Source: Salminus brasiliensis (Eukaryota > Chordata > Actinopteri > Characiformes > Bryconidae). From it: 64,000 nt of DNA. The translations under genes were made by a program, and so were the position numbers. Shown here one piece after another: positions 23,141-35,182 of this stretch. The DNA lies in assembly GCF_030463535.1 (NCBI RefSeq), contig NC_132891.1, forward strand, positions 7,775,622-7,839,621. The letters are read 5' to 3'. The notes beneath the pieces are model-generated. The model was not told the origin of the DNA, did no database searches, and was given only the letters and a program-made list of their open reading frames with translations. Each line of letters starts with the position of its first letter. Within the stretch, counting starts at the first letter, position 1.

Positions 23141-23784
23141 GGTCGGTGGATAACTTGCCACACTCGCACGTATTCATATGAGACTTGGTTTAAGCTGCTA
23201 GCACTGAACCGCAGACTTCAAGTTAATAGTTAGGTGTAATTATTAATAAGCAACATTAAATACAGCTTTATGGCACGTTAAGATCCCCAACCTCCTGATC
23301 ACCCTTAAACCAGGTGTAATTCAGTGACGTGTTCACAGTCCTCGCTGTGGCACGTGCAGTTAGCCCCCTGTCCCTGTCCCTGTGTGTGTGCATTGTGTGA
23401 CATGGCCTAGTCAGAGTGCTCACACTTAGCAAGAGCCAGCGATATTTAAGCCACCTAGCTTACGTTTTCCACTTGCTCTCATTCAACTTTTTATATTTGT
23501 CTGTGCCTTTGCTCTTTATCCAGCTTACTGACTGCTTAAGCATGGTGTGACGATGTGACTGGAAGCCACTCAGCAGCAGCAGCAGCAGGTGTCTGGGAGC
23601 TAATAAGGCAAATACCAAGATTGGTCAGCCATCCAAGGTAACCAGCTTAAAGCACCTCCATCCTCCACTGAAGCTCGCATCCGTTCACTGGCAGGTTTCA
23701 AAAATAAAGATACTTCACACGGATAATTGTGTGATCAAAGATCTGCATGTGGTTCCATAAGAGGAGATGTGTGAGTGTGAAGAA

Positions 23785-24168
23785 CCTACACTATATGGGC
23801 AAAAGTATTGGGACACCTGTTTATCAAGGTTATTTATAAAAAAAAAAAAAAAAAAAGGAGTTTATCCTGCTGTTGTTGGAGAAACTGTCTCTACCGCTCA
23901 GTGGTTTACTAAATTTTGGAGCTTTGCTGTAAGGACTGGATTGCTTTCAGCAACAAAAGTGTTTGTGAGGTCAGGATGTTGGATGATCCCCACAGCTCAG
24001 TGCTGGGGGGCTTTATACCCCTCTAACCCACGCCTGGCATTAGGCATGGCGGCAATCAGTTCATGTGTGTTCATATTTGTGCATAATTTAACATGTGTCC
24101 ACAATGGTTGCAACGTAAAGTAGCTGAATGTATTCATTAGCAGGGGTGTCTGCAGACATTTGGACAGT
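23785..24168 (+). repeat. MITE (TGGACAAAAGTATTGGG family), nearly full length
   Basis: The left end is CACTATATGGGCAAAAGTAT and the right end is 'ggggtgtctgcagacatttg' followed by 'gacagtatg'. The interior has 'gtgaggtcaggatgttggat' and 'tataccc...acgcctggcat'. Other copies lie at 27872, 35750 and 50225 and as a fragment at 3480. A 20-nt A-run interrupts the left half. Confidence 0.75.
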
Positions 24169-24385
24169 ATGTTCACATGTTGGTGAGTGATGCTCAGGTT
24201 ATACGAGGTACAGCGTGAGAACCAGCACTACCTTACTAAATAGTTAATTAACAGTGAGTTCATTACAGTGAGTGTGTCTGTGTGGCTCCCTACTTGGCTG
24301 GTCTCAGGCTGACCTAAAAATCCACCCACTAATCCTGACTGAGGGAGGGACAGAGAATCTTGTCAGTTCTTCTGCTGTACTTTAG

Positions 24386-24492
24386 ACAGTCGGGTCGTTG
24401 CATGGCTTCCCTGCTGGGAAATCTTGGTGAATTTAGATCACTGATGCCTTCTCGGATACGCCAGCACCACGTCTTTCTCAGCACACAGAAAG
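24386..24492 (+). other. Unassigned exon-like open segment, copy 1
   Basis: A pyrimidine-rich tract ends in CTGTACTTTAG, then an ATG at 24402 opens a 30-residue frame (MASLLGNLGEFRSLMPSR, IRQHHVFLSTQK). It ends at AAAG|GTAGTG, a possible donor. The basic, Ser/Leu-rich N-terminus could suit a mitochondrial presequence. I do not recognise the peptide and could not connect it to another exon. It might be an alternative 5' exon of the C1GALT1-family gene or of an unrecognised gene. Repeated at 25925-26031. Confidence 0.25.
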
Positions 24493-25924
24493 GTAGTGTG
24501 CTTTCACCCAGGGGCCTAGTAGTGTCTGTATAGATGGGTGTACGGTGTCTTTCACCTCAACACATGTACAGTGTGTGGATGCACACACACCATTCCCCCA
24601 TGTGCTCTGTAACTGTAACTCTGTAACTGCATATGGGCTAAAACTGATGTTGATAAACTTACAGCAGTGTAAACTATTGTTAGTCAGTGTAATGCAATGA
24701 AAATCATTTAGTAGAAGTGCTCTCACTTATAGATCAAGGGTGAAGGTTGGAAACTTAAGAATTAAAGGATGAGAGAATAGACCTTGTCTTTAAAATAAAA
24801 TATTGTCACTGTTACGCAAACCCCTTGTATCTCCATTTTGTCCTCATAGTGTGAATCTGACAGTTGTTCTTTACATTGTTTCATCAAAAAATGCTCCAAA
24901 ATGACAGAAGTGTTTTTCCATTGCAGCAATGATCTATTTAGTGCTTTAGTTTCATTAGTAGTCTATTTTTGTCTTATATAGTCACATAGAGTCCACCTTG
25001 CCTCATAGTGGGACAAAGAAGTGCCTTTTAAGTTATTTTGTGTGATAAAACCAGAATTGACTGCAGTTCCAGTTTATTTTCTTGTTCTGCTGTATCCACT
25101 CATGTACTGAGGTGGTTTAGTTTCAAAATAAATGAACATTTGTTTTTAAGGGAGACCTTTTCCCTAATTCTTCTTTTAAACCCAGTAGGCACGACTTTCA
25201 TTTCCATGTGAAAGAGATGGCTACTTGATGAGGCCAAAAGGCCACTGGTGTTCCTGATTTGAAATAGATAGGAGCACAGAAAATCTATAAGCAACAAATT
25301 TAATGTTGATGACAAGTGAGCTTCATTCAGCTTCTTTTTTGTTTTTTTTTTGTCAGCAGTGGTGATTCTAGGAGTATGAGGTCATTTTTAGAGGAATTTA
25401 TGTGAAGAAAAATATTTTATATATACTCACTGTTTCACAGTAATATCATAATATTATGACCACCTCTGGTTTGGAATGATTTCAGCCCATAACATCACCT
25501 CCACTTACCAAATAGGAGGACTCCATAGTTCTGTAGTTACAGACTGTAGTCCATCTGTTTCTCAACAAGCTTTATTTATCTCCTTTTACCCTGTTCTTTA
25601 ATGGTCAGGACCCCACAGGACCACCACAGAGCATGTAATATCTGAGTGGTGGGTCAATCTCTGCACTGCCGTGATACTGACATGGTGGTGGTTTGTGGCA
25701 CTGGTACGAGTGGATCAGTGTGTTTAAACACTCCTTACTGTCCACTCTAGTTGGTTGACTTTGTGGATGTAAAGTCAGAAACAGAAGCTTGTATCTGTTA
25801 CTGCACAGTTTTTATTGGCCTTCCTCTAGTCCATTATCAGTGCTCACAGGACCTTGCCTGCAGAAAGCTGCTGACCGGATATTTCTGGTTTGTGGTCTAC
25901 TCTCAGTCCATCAGTGAAGCTTAG

Positions 25925-26031
25925 ACAGTCGGGTCGTTGCATGGCTTCCCTGCTGGGAAATCTTGGTGAATTTAGATCACTGATGCCTTCTCGGATACGC
26001 CAGCACCACGTCTTTCTCAGCACACAGAAAG
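25925..26031 (+). other. Unassigned exon-like open segment, copy 2
   Basis: Identical in sequence to the segment at 24386-24492. Its upstream acceptor context is changed by the duplication junction: AGCTTAG replaces the pyrimidine tract of copy 1. If copy 1 is a real exon, this one may splice poorly. Confidence 0.2.
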
Positions 26032-26989
26032 GTAGTGTGCTTTCACCCAGGGGCCTAGTAGTGTCTGTATAGATGGGTGTACGGTGTCTTTCACCTCAAC
26101 ACATGTACAGTGTGTGGATGCACACACACCATTCCCCCATGTGCTCTGTAACTGTAACTCTGTAACTGCATATGGGCTAAAACTGATGTTGATAAACTTA
26201 CAGCAGTGTAAACTATTGTTAGTCAGTGTAATGCAATGAAAATCATTTAGTAGAAGTGCTCTCACTTATAGATCAAGGGTGAAGGTTGGAAACTTAAGAA
26301 TTAAAGGATGAGAGAATAGACCTTGTCTTTAAAATAAAATATTGTCACTGTTACGCAAACCCCTTGTATCTCCATTTTGTCCTCATAGTGTGAATCTGAC
26401 AGTTGTTCTTTACATTGTTTCATCAAAAAATGCTCCAAAATGACAGAAGTGTTTTTCCATTGCAGCAATGATCTATTTAGTGCTTTAGTTTCATTAGTAG
26501 TCTATTTTTGTCTTATATAGTCACATAGAGTCCACCTTGCCTCATAGTGGGACAAAGAAGTGCCTTTTAAGTTATTTTGTGTGATAAAACCAGAATTGAC
26601 TGCAGTTCCAGTTTATTTTCTTGTTCTGCTGTATCCACTCATGTACTGAGGTGGTTTAGTTTCAAAATAAATGAACATTTGTTTTTAAGGGAGACCTTTT
26701 CCCTAATTCTTCTTTTAAACCCAGTAGGCACGACTTTCATTTCCATGTGAAAGAGATGGCTACTTGATGAGGCCAAAAGGCCACTGGTGTTCCTGATTTG
26801 AAATAGACAGGAGCACAGAAAATCTATAAGCAACAAATTTAATGTTGATGACAAGTGAGCTTCATTTAACCTCTTTTTTGTTTTGTTTTTTTGTCAGCAG
26901 TGGTGATTCTAGGAGTATGAGGTCATTTTTAGAGGAATTTATGTGAAGAAAAATATTTTATATATACTCACTGTTTCACAGTAATATCA

Positions 26990-27590
26990 TAATATTATGA
27001 CCACCTCTGGTTTGGAATGAGTTCAGCCCATAACATCACCTCCACTTACCAAATAGGAGGACTCCATAGTTCTGTAGTTACAGACTGTAGTCCATCTGTT
27101 TCTCAATAAGCTTTATTTATCTCCTTTTACCCTGTTCTTCAATGGTCAGGACCCCACAGGACCACCACAGAGCATGTAATATCTGAGTGGTGGGTCAATC
27201 TCTGCACTGCCGTGATACTGACATGGTGGTGGTTTGTGGCACTGGTACGAGTGGATCAGTGTGTTTAAACACTCCTTACTGTCCACTCTAGTTGGTTGAC
27301 TTTGTGGATGTAAAGTCAGAAACAGAAGCTTGTATCTGTTACTGCACAGTTTTTATTGGCCTTCCTCTAGTCCATTATCAGTGCTCACAGGACCTTGCCT
27401 GCAGGAAGCTGCTGACCGGATATTTCTGGTTTGTGGTCTATTTTCAGTCCATCAGTGAAGCTGATGTAAAAACTCCAGCAGCACTGCTGTGTCTGATTCA
27501 CCTGTACCACCAACACATGTCCGTGTCACTGCAGTGCTGAGAATGACCCACCACCCAAAAAACACCTGCTGGTTCTGTGGGCTCCTAAAT
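26990..27590. repeat. Interspersed repeat (GGACCACCACAGAGCA family)
   Basis: It begins 'ataatattatgaccacctct' and contains the same blocks as the copy at 7020-7612, ending near 'cccacca...aacacctgctgg'. The left part is also present at about 25440-25920 through the tandem duplication. Confidence 0.6.
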
Positions 27591-27871
27591 CTATGCGGAG
27601 AGGATATCGCCCCTCACCAGCACAGCCTGCTGGAATGTTTGTCTTTCCATGTCTCAAAATAATTATTAATGTTTGAACCATTGGCGCTGTTCGAGCAGTT
27701 TTATCTGGTTCCTGTGTGTGTGCTTACATTTGAAACTGCCCACTGGCTTCTTTTTTTTTTTGTTAACGGATACCATTCTTGTGTTTAAAATGTGGTTACA
27801 TTTAATAATGTTAAACTTGGCTCATAAATAAAAAAAAACTTTTCTGAAATATATATTTCTTACACCTAAGA

Positions 27872-28035
27872 ATGTACACAATATGGACAAAAGTATTGGG
27901 ACACCTGCTCATTTATTGTTTCTTCCTAAATCAACTGTATTAAAAATTAGTTATCCTGTCCAGGAAAGGCTTTCTACTTTTTGGAGCATTGTTGTGAGGA
28001 TATGATTACATTTATTGAAAGAGTGCTAGTGGATG
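27872..28035 (+). repeat. MITE fragment (TGGACAAAAGTATTGGG family)
   Basis: It starts ACAATATGGACAAAAGTATT and continues with 'gtccaggaaaggctttctac' and 'ggagcattgttgtgagga', matching the left half of the family. The right half is absent. Confidence 0.7.
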
Positions 28036-28539
28036 TTGAATAATCAGTCAGTTTGTGTTTGTTGTGAATGGGATAAGTACTTGCTCAGGTCTGTCTCCAA
28101 ACTGTTGTACCAGACAGAGGCTGGATCTGGGGTTAATGGACAGGAACGCACACTTGCATCTAGTTTTGGAGAGAAGAGGGTGGGGGTCTCCATACCGTCT
28201 CCAAGTATAACTATGTTGTACAGTATTACCAGGGTCTGGGATGAGCGATTCATGAATGGTTTATGTACATCAATGCCATTCTGGATCAAAGTTCTGTTTG
28301 CTTACACTGCCTTTAACTAGGCCTGGATTCAAATGGTTCGTAAGGGTGATTCTCCACTGACACTGCAGTTTAGTTCAAGGCTAGGCTTATTCCATGTGCA
28401 GGAAACTGGTCCCAAGTGTTCAAGCTATGATTGCTTTAAGTGTTTTACCAAATTCTGGTTACATGCAACCCTAATGTGGTGAAAGCACTTCCATAGCATT
28501 GTTCCAAAAAAAACTTTTTGTGACCTTTATCACAGTGCT

Positions 28540-28690
28540 CTTCACCTCAGGTCCTGAAAGGTCTGTGTGTTTTGTCATTTACTTAATCACACACCTGATT
28601 CAACTCTTGGGGTTAATTACCAGCTGTGGTAGGTGTGTGCTGGACAGGGTTGCTCCAGGAACCAAAACTGGTTCTTTTAAGAATGTGCAG
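28540..28690. repeat. Short interspersed repeat upstream of c1galt1
   Basis: 'cacacctgattcaactcttg' followed by 'ggtgtgtgctggacagggtt' matches a short repeat common in fish noncoding DNA; see also 11680-11790. It lies about 70 bp 5' of the acceptor of the first coding exon. Confidence 0.4.
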
Positions 28691-28805
28691 CAGTGCTGTT
28701 GAATCTTTTATTCTGTAGGTTTTTCTCCTTTTATAAAACATAATTTTTTTCTAACAGCTATTCAGAGTGTAACTGTGGAAAGCAAGGAGACTGAAAAAAA
28801 GAACC

Positions 28806-31800
28806 ATGAAGGTGGTGAATTCCAGATCTGCCTTCTTCCTGGGCTTCCTGACGGGCTCCTGCACCCTCTACTTCTTCCTGAGGCAGGTGTGGTTTGAGCA
28901 GAGCTTCAGCCTGTGGCGCAGTGGTAAGCAGGATGGAGCCGTGTTGACAGCACCAACAGAGAACCCCAACTGGAAGGTAGAAGGATCTGCTCTCATCAAC
29001 CTGAACCACCCTCATCATACAGGTGTGTCGTTGCTGCCCTCTAGTGGACTGTTAATGCAACCAACATGCAACAAAGATAGATATCACATTTAGCCTCTGC
29101 ATTAACCCCATCCATGGCAGTGAACACAAACACACTAGTGAACAGGAGCTGTGAACGCACATACCCAGAGCTCCGCACTTGGGAAGCAATTGTGGGTTAG
29201 ATGTCTTGCTCAAGGTCACCTAGTGTAAGTGTTGGGAGAATTACGGAGGTGCTTTCTCTTTATGCTTGTACAGTACAGCGAAATCCTTACGTTTCCTACG
29301 TCAGAGTGCAGTATCAGCCATACTGTAGAGCCCCTGGAGCAGAGAGGTTGTGGGTCTAGCACTGGCAGCCTAGTAGACCAGCTATACAAACCTATAACCT
29401 GTGGTCATTATTCCAGCGCTCTAACCACTGAGCCACTGAGCCACCACTACTCATAAATAGGTAAATTGGGTTCATTACTCAATTGTTAATGTAACCAACA
29501 GCAAAGCCGTGTGTGTGTGTGTGTTTGTGTTTGTGTAGCAACTCCTTCATGACTGGAACTTTCTCTTCTGTAGAAGAGGACAGCCGTGATGCTGATAAGC
29601 TCTATAAAAAGGTGCGAATCCTGTGCTGGGTTATGACCGGGCCCAGCAACCTACAATCGAAGGCTCGTCACGTGAAGGCTACGTGGAGTCGTCACTGCAA
29701 CACTGTTCTCTTCATGAGCTCCGTTGAGGATAGCAGCTTCCCCGCCGTTGGCCTCGGCACAGGGGAAGGCCGAGACCAGCTGTACTGGAAGACCATCCGT
29801 GCCTTCCATTATGCTCTGAAGAACCACGGGGAGGACGCAGATTGGTTCCTCAAAGCAGATGATGACACCTTCGTGGTGGTGGACAACCTCCGCTGGATGC
29901 TGTCCAATTACTCGTCTGAGGAGCCCATTTACTTCGGCAAGCGGTTTAAGCCCTACGCTAAGCAGGGCTACATGAGCGGAGGCGCTGGCTATGTGCTCAG
30001 CAAAGAAGCTCTGCGCAGGTTCGTGGAGGGGTTTAGCACTAAAGTGTGCACTCACACTACCTCGGTGGAGGACCTGGCCATGGGTCAGTGCTTGGAGAAG
30101 ATGGGTGTGCTGGCGGGCGACTCTAGAGACACACTACACCGTGAGACGTTTCATCCATTTGTACCTGAGCATCATCTTACTGGGAAGTTCTCAAAGAGCT
30201 TCTGGTACTGGAACTACTGCTATTATCCTATTGTAGAGGTAAGGCTCAGACCACATGTTTGAAGCAGGTTTTACTTTTGTTCTGTAAAGCTTTGTCTGGT
30301 GTAATGGATTACAAATTATCCATGATTCGTACAGTTTGGGATGCAAGTGAACCACGAGTTAAAGTAGAACCATAACAGTGAGAAATACAGTTTTACTGCT
30401 GCTGTTACTTTTACAGTAATAATTCCCTCAGTCTGGATGCAGAGCTGCAGTGAAAACACACAGACTAAGCAGCTGTCTGTCACGTGAACAGAGCATGTGG
30501 ATAAAACTGGTGCGGTCTGTAAACACTGAGCCACCAGACCATGCCCACACATCTGCAGCCCCATCACTCTGGTGTGTGAGTTCTATTAGTGTGGAGTGTG
30601 GGAGTCTCAAATGGACACTTGCTGAGTGTAGAAAGGAGAAATCTTCCGTTGAACCACTATTAACTTTTGATGTGGAAGAAAAAACGGAGTGCTAGAGAGA
30701 GGCAGTTGCTCCACTCAAACACTATCACACAGATGGTGTCAAAATAGAAGTCATTAATACAAATGAACAAAAGCCTGTCACATTAAAAGTCACTAGTACA
30801 AACAAAGCAGTAACACAAAATACTTTACATCTGAAAGCTAAAAAAGTTGTATATGTATTTATTTATTTATTTATTTTATTTAATTTATTTACTTTTTTTT
30901 TTTATTATTATCCGTGACTGATCTGCTATTCAAGAACCGTGGTCCAATCCAAACTGTGAGCTTTATGATCCGTTACACCACTACCCACAATGTGGACTGC
31001 AGAAAACTGAGAATAGTATATTGAGCCAATATCCAATCAACACTTTTCTACTGGTCAGCTTTGCTTTGCCAGTGTTACGTTATTAGTTAAATTTACAGGT
31101 TCTCTACACATAGTCTAAACTGTATGGTTGCGCCATGTCTGGCAGTATCACTGCTAACTTATAGTCAGTTTGTCCACCCCCTATTTTCTCTAGGAGATTT
31201 TGGAATCTCCACTAATTAAAGTATCAGTCAAGCATCAGTTAAGATGGTTCAGAAAGCTCAATATCCCCGCAGTGTCTCAAGCTATTGCTCTGTACTCAAG
31301 GGAAATAAGCTCAAAGATGCATTTGTCCCAGGCACTCATCAATGGCATGTGTATGAATGTTTTACATCATTTGTCCCATATGTGCAACATGAAGGCTGGA
31401 CAAGAGCATTCCCCCACTGACACCGATAGATTATTTGACCGCATCTATAATAATGTCTGTATCTTATTGGGGGTTTTCAGTGGAGTGAGTCCTACGTGTC
31501 CTTCAGGAGTGTTCTTTCCTTTTCTGTGTTCCCTCCCGGGTGGAATGAAAATGCTTCAGTGTCCTGAAATTGGAGTTTGTGAATGAGGCACATTGAGGCA
31601 CAATAGACTAAAGAGAGAACAGTGAGGCACAATAGACTAAAGTATCACAAAAGGTGCTGTGAATTGACTATATATAACTACAAATAGCCGTTGTTGCTTT
31701 CCCCGTGATTATGACAGAATTGTCTGATTTATGATAATGCTATTATCATCAACCCTTTTGTTGAGCCTCTGTGTCATAACTTGGAAAAACAAATAAATGA

Positions 31801-33286
31801 ACAGAAGTGTAAACCAAAGAAAATCATTGTAATTTAAAACTTTGAAAAGAACATAAGCAGTAATTAGTATCTCTCTCTAGATTTGCTTGTGTTATCTTTA
31901 GACTTTAATGCCTATGACCTCAACTCTCCATCTTTGCTTGTTGCAAATGTAAGCGTTTAGTAGCAGACAGTAGCAGATTTTTTTTTTTTTATTCAGTAAT
32001 TTCTGCAGCAATGTGGAATAAACAGCAGGGCATGGCTGCTATGGTTGCAGATCAATTGGTGCTAAGTTGGTATTTGTAATTGCACGAATCTAGGGTGTCT
32101 TCAAAAAACATTCCTAATACACAAATGATGGCATACCTACAGATTATGCATTCCATACAAGTTATTAATTTTTCAGTGTCCAGAAAAAGTAGAAAACTAA
32201 TTGCACAGAAGCCTTATTAACAAAATAGATCAGCTTTTCTGTCATGCTTTTATTATAGCTCCCATTCTTTTCAGGAAATGTTTCTGGAATTTTTCTGCAG
32301 GGAGATTTTTCCACAACCCAGAAATTCAGTTGTAGAAGTTGCAGCGTTTTCTGCTTCTCAGCATCCAAGTCATCCCGAACAAATTCAATGTTTTTGAAGT
32401 CTGGACTCTGTGGTGGTCAGTCCATTGTTCTGAGAACATCAGTAGCTTCAGCAGTTTGAGTTGGATTTTTCTTTTTTGTTTTTTTCAGAGAGAGCTTGAT
32501 TATCTCCACAGCCTTGAGTCATCTTTTCACTCTGGATGGACAAACAACTGTTAAATATATATTCACAGTTAAAGTGATTTGATAGGGCTCCTTTTCTCAT
32601 AGGAAAGAAAATAGTCTTCTAGATCTACCTTTTTTTCCCTCCTCATCTTTTCTTCATCTACCTTAATTGCTGACTGGAAAATTGTGGTGTCTGTCTAGCC
32701 TTGTACGATACATAATATTGCCTACACGTATGGAATTTCATATAAAATAGAATATGTACACTCTCCTATTTTGGAAAAAAATCTTGAATTAAATTACATA
32801 CTGGTCCATATTGGTGTCATGTAAAACATGAGACTTCTACACATTTACAAATGCTTTACAAAACCTTCATTTTAGTTCTCATGAGTGTTATGAACACATC
32901 TGTTTTTGGATTGTGTTATCCAAGAGCATCTTACCATGATCCTCCTTGATGCTCTTTCACAGGGCCCACAGTGCTGCTCTGATCTTGCTGTGTCCTTCCA
33001 TTACGTGGACCCGGAGCTGATGTACACTCTAGAGTACTACACCTACCATCTGCGGCCCTACGGCTACCAGCACCGCTACCAGCCCCCAGGTCCATCTCTC
33101 CTTAACACAGCCTCCCAGACTGAGAGGACAGTGCAGGCCACTGTGAAAGTGTCTCAGCCAGTAGCAGAAGAACCAGACTCCTCCAAAAGCCAGGTCATGC
33201 CAGGGACGCACACGGTGGCAAAAGCAGTTCCAGAAAGAAAGCCAGCAGACAACAGTACTGCTTCCATACAGGAGAGCCAAGGCTAG
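28806..33286 (+). CDS. c1galt1: Core 1 beta-1,3-galactosyltransferase (C1GALT1 / T-synthase family)
   Basis: The enzyme adds galactose to GalNAc-Ser/Thr to form core 1 O-glycan (T antigen) in the Golgi. Coding parts are 28806-29022, 29574-30238 and 32963-33286, with consensus GT/AG borders and phases that join to 401 residues. The start is fixed by an in-frame stop at 28770 inside the same exon, which begins at acceptor 28757. Residues 8-26 form a signal anchor ([17 protein letters not shown]) with a stem after it. Catalytic-domain landmarks are [20 protein letters not shown], the DXD-type motif [28 protein letters not shown] and [13 protein letters not shown]. The last exon gives [13 protein letters not shown] and LRPYGY. 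The protein is longer than the human enzyme (363) owing to a tail of roughly 55-60 residues rich in Ser, Thr, Pro and Gln. Which teleost paralogue this is cannot be decided here. Confidence 0.95.
29060..29455. repeat. Interspersed repeat in c1galt1 intron 1
   Basis: Phrases such as 'gagaggttgtgggtctagca' and 'ctaaccactgagccactgag' look like a fish SINE or composite repeat, perhaps tRNA-derived. No second copy was found in this window, so the class is uncertain. Confidence 0.35.
30239..32962 (+). other. c1galt1 intron 2
   Basis: An intron of 2.7 kb. It contains a (TTTA)n tract at about 30857-30910, a T-run at about 31979-31991, and a short tandem phrase 'aggcacaatagactaaag' at 31597-31640. 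A Tc1-like scrap near 32390-32450 reads 'tctggactctgtggtggtca'. A 128-codon open frame at 31200-31586 has no recognisable family or splice context. Confidence 0.6.
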
Positions 33287-34476
33287 CCTGGAAGAGCCTG
33301 ATATGATTGTTGTACGTGGGTGACAGAGAATGTATGCATGGACAATATACTGAAAACAGCATTGTGGGCAGGCCATTAGCCTTCTGTGAGCATTGTCCTA
33401 TCAATACCCATTGTCTCTGACAGTAAGTTTATTATTATGTTCTTCCAATGGCTGATCTGCATTTCTATTTGCTCTGCTGATTCAGGGAGAGCAAAGCCAC
33501 TCCTGAATTATACTGTGTAGATGATGATGATGATGATGATGCTCCTCACTGTAGCCAGATATACTGCAGCCTCCTACACTGCAAGATTTACAGATATTTT
33601 TGTACTGAGAAACTGGTAGCAGTCAACAGTGGGAACTGACCACAGTATTTCTGTTACATCATTGAGCACCAAATTTCATATCCACCGATTTACGTAAACT
33701 TTTTGTTGTTTTTCTTTTATTCTCTGTAAACCGGGAACACGCTTTATTGTTGTCCCCAAAATGGGGATGTTCTGGGGCCTCTTTCACAAAATCGGATTTT
33801 ACTTTTCTCGTATTTGAGACTAAATTGAGAAATCCTGCCCCCTTCATACCTCTGCAACGCACCCATTTCAGCTTTTCCAATCTGACCTGATTTATTTAAG
33901 TTTGCTTTAATGAACGTTATTTTTGGTGTTTGGGTGTTAGTAGCACTCTTTAAGAAAACCCAAATCCTCAGTAAAAGCCTCTATTTTTGAAGCTAATCAG
34001 AGAAGATTTTTCCTGTTTGTTTTTTTTTTTTGCAGGCTTTTTCAGTTTGTCTCTCTGAGTGATCAAAACTGTGTTTTCAATGAAATGCATTAAAGCTGAC
34101 TAATTGTAATCGACAGAAAAGAAATTAAGCTGTCAGTCAGCCTCAGAAATTCTGCATATCAGTGTCAGCGGTTGTGTTTTAGTGGCTTGGTGTGAGTCAC
34201 ATGGTTGGCCTTGTGGCTTATCATGGGTGGCTAGGCTCCAGCTTATGGATTGCCTTGAGTCTGCACACATCGGTCATGCCTGCGGTCATGCAAATAATAC
34301 TTTCGTGTGTGTGTTTTTTTTTTTTTTTTTTTTTTTTTTAAAGGGCTCATCTCTGTTTACGTTTCGCGTGTTCCATCTGACGCCTTAATAACCTTTGTGA
34401 ATTTGCTGTATGAAAATGTAGCTTATGGAGTAAAAGCGGGTTTACAGTACTTTTGTACTTGTGCAGTGCTTTCAAA

Positions 34477-34482
34477 AATAAA
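34477..34482 (+). terminator. Likely polyadenylation signal of c1galt1
   Basis: AATAAA follows 'gtgctttcaaa', about 1.2 kb after the stop codon. The preceding sequence has no coding frame and includes a (GAT)n tract near 33521-33541 and a long T-run at about 34313-34339. This gives a plausible 3' untranslated end, without transcript support. Confidence 0.45.
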
Positions 34483-34499
34483 GGAGCATTAGTCTGCTT

Positions 34500-35118
34500 T
34501 CTCTCTCTTCTGGTTTTTACTAAGCAATGTTTTAAAATAACAAACATTTGGGAGGAGGAACATGCCTGAAGCCCCTCCTCCCAATCTGAAATTATGTGAA
34601 TACCATCTCTGTGTTTGTGTCTTTGACGAGTCTTTTCCCATTACTCCCCCATCCCCTTTCCCCTTAACCATCTGCATCTTCTTACTACCTTATTAATTAA
34701 CCCTCTGCTCCTTGATGCCTTATTGCTTAACCCCCATGTCCTCAACTTCCCATTACTCCAACCATATCAATACTCCACCTCCATCTCTTCAATGGCCCTT
34801 TACTCCTCCCACATCTGCTTAACACCCCATAACTCTCAATGCCCAATTACTCTACCCCCTACTTCCCAACACCCCAGTATTCCACACTCATATCCGTCCG
34901 TTTGGTTAGGGAAAACATGGGAGATACCAACAGGCCCTCTAAATCACTGAGGGCAAAAACCTGCTATATTGAAGCTAAATGCCGCAGGCGGCAGAAACAC
35001 ATGCCACGATAAAATGTGGGAGTTTGGTGCCCAGTCTGACCCAACACCACCACTGAACCAAGAAGAGTCAGAGATGTGGAGCACAATTAAAATTCAAGTC
35101 GATCTGAAGAGAAGTTTC

Positions 35119-35182
<64 letters not shown>

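Larger units (their letters stand above)
24382..27461 (+). repeat. Recent 1.54-kb direct tandem duplication
   Basis: Copy 1 is 24382-25920 and copy 2 is 25921-27461. The offset is 1539 bp, becoming 1541 after a 2-bp T-tract change near 26890. I count only about ten other differences by eye, so identity is near 99 percent. Outside the unit there is no match: copy 1 is preceded by 'tctgctgtact' and copy 2 is followed by 'tgatgtaaaaactccagcag'. The junction GAAGC|TTAGAC shows at most 1 bp of shared sequence. Each copy holds an exon-like segment at its left and part of a GGACCACCACAGAGCA-family repeat at its right; only copy 2 continues into the rest of that repeat. Very similar copies could also reflect an assembly artefact. 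Confidence 0.95.

Noticed and set aside
23522..23589. CAG-repeat segment with good acceptor (TCTTTATCCAG) and CAG|GTGTCT donor as an exon
   Set aside because: It could be an untranslated exon but contains stops near its ATG and nothing links it to a neighbour; too weak to annotate.
31200..31586. 128-codon open frame in c1galt1 intron 2
   Set aside because: No recognisable family, no signal or domain pattern and no exon borders; the flanking c1galt1 exons already join in phase without it.
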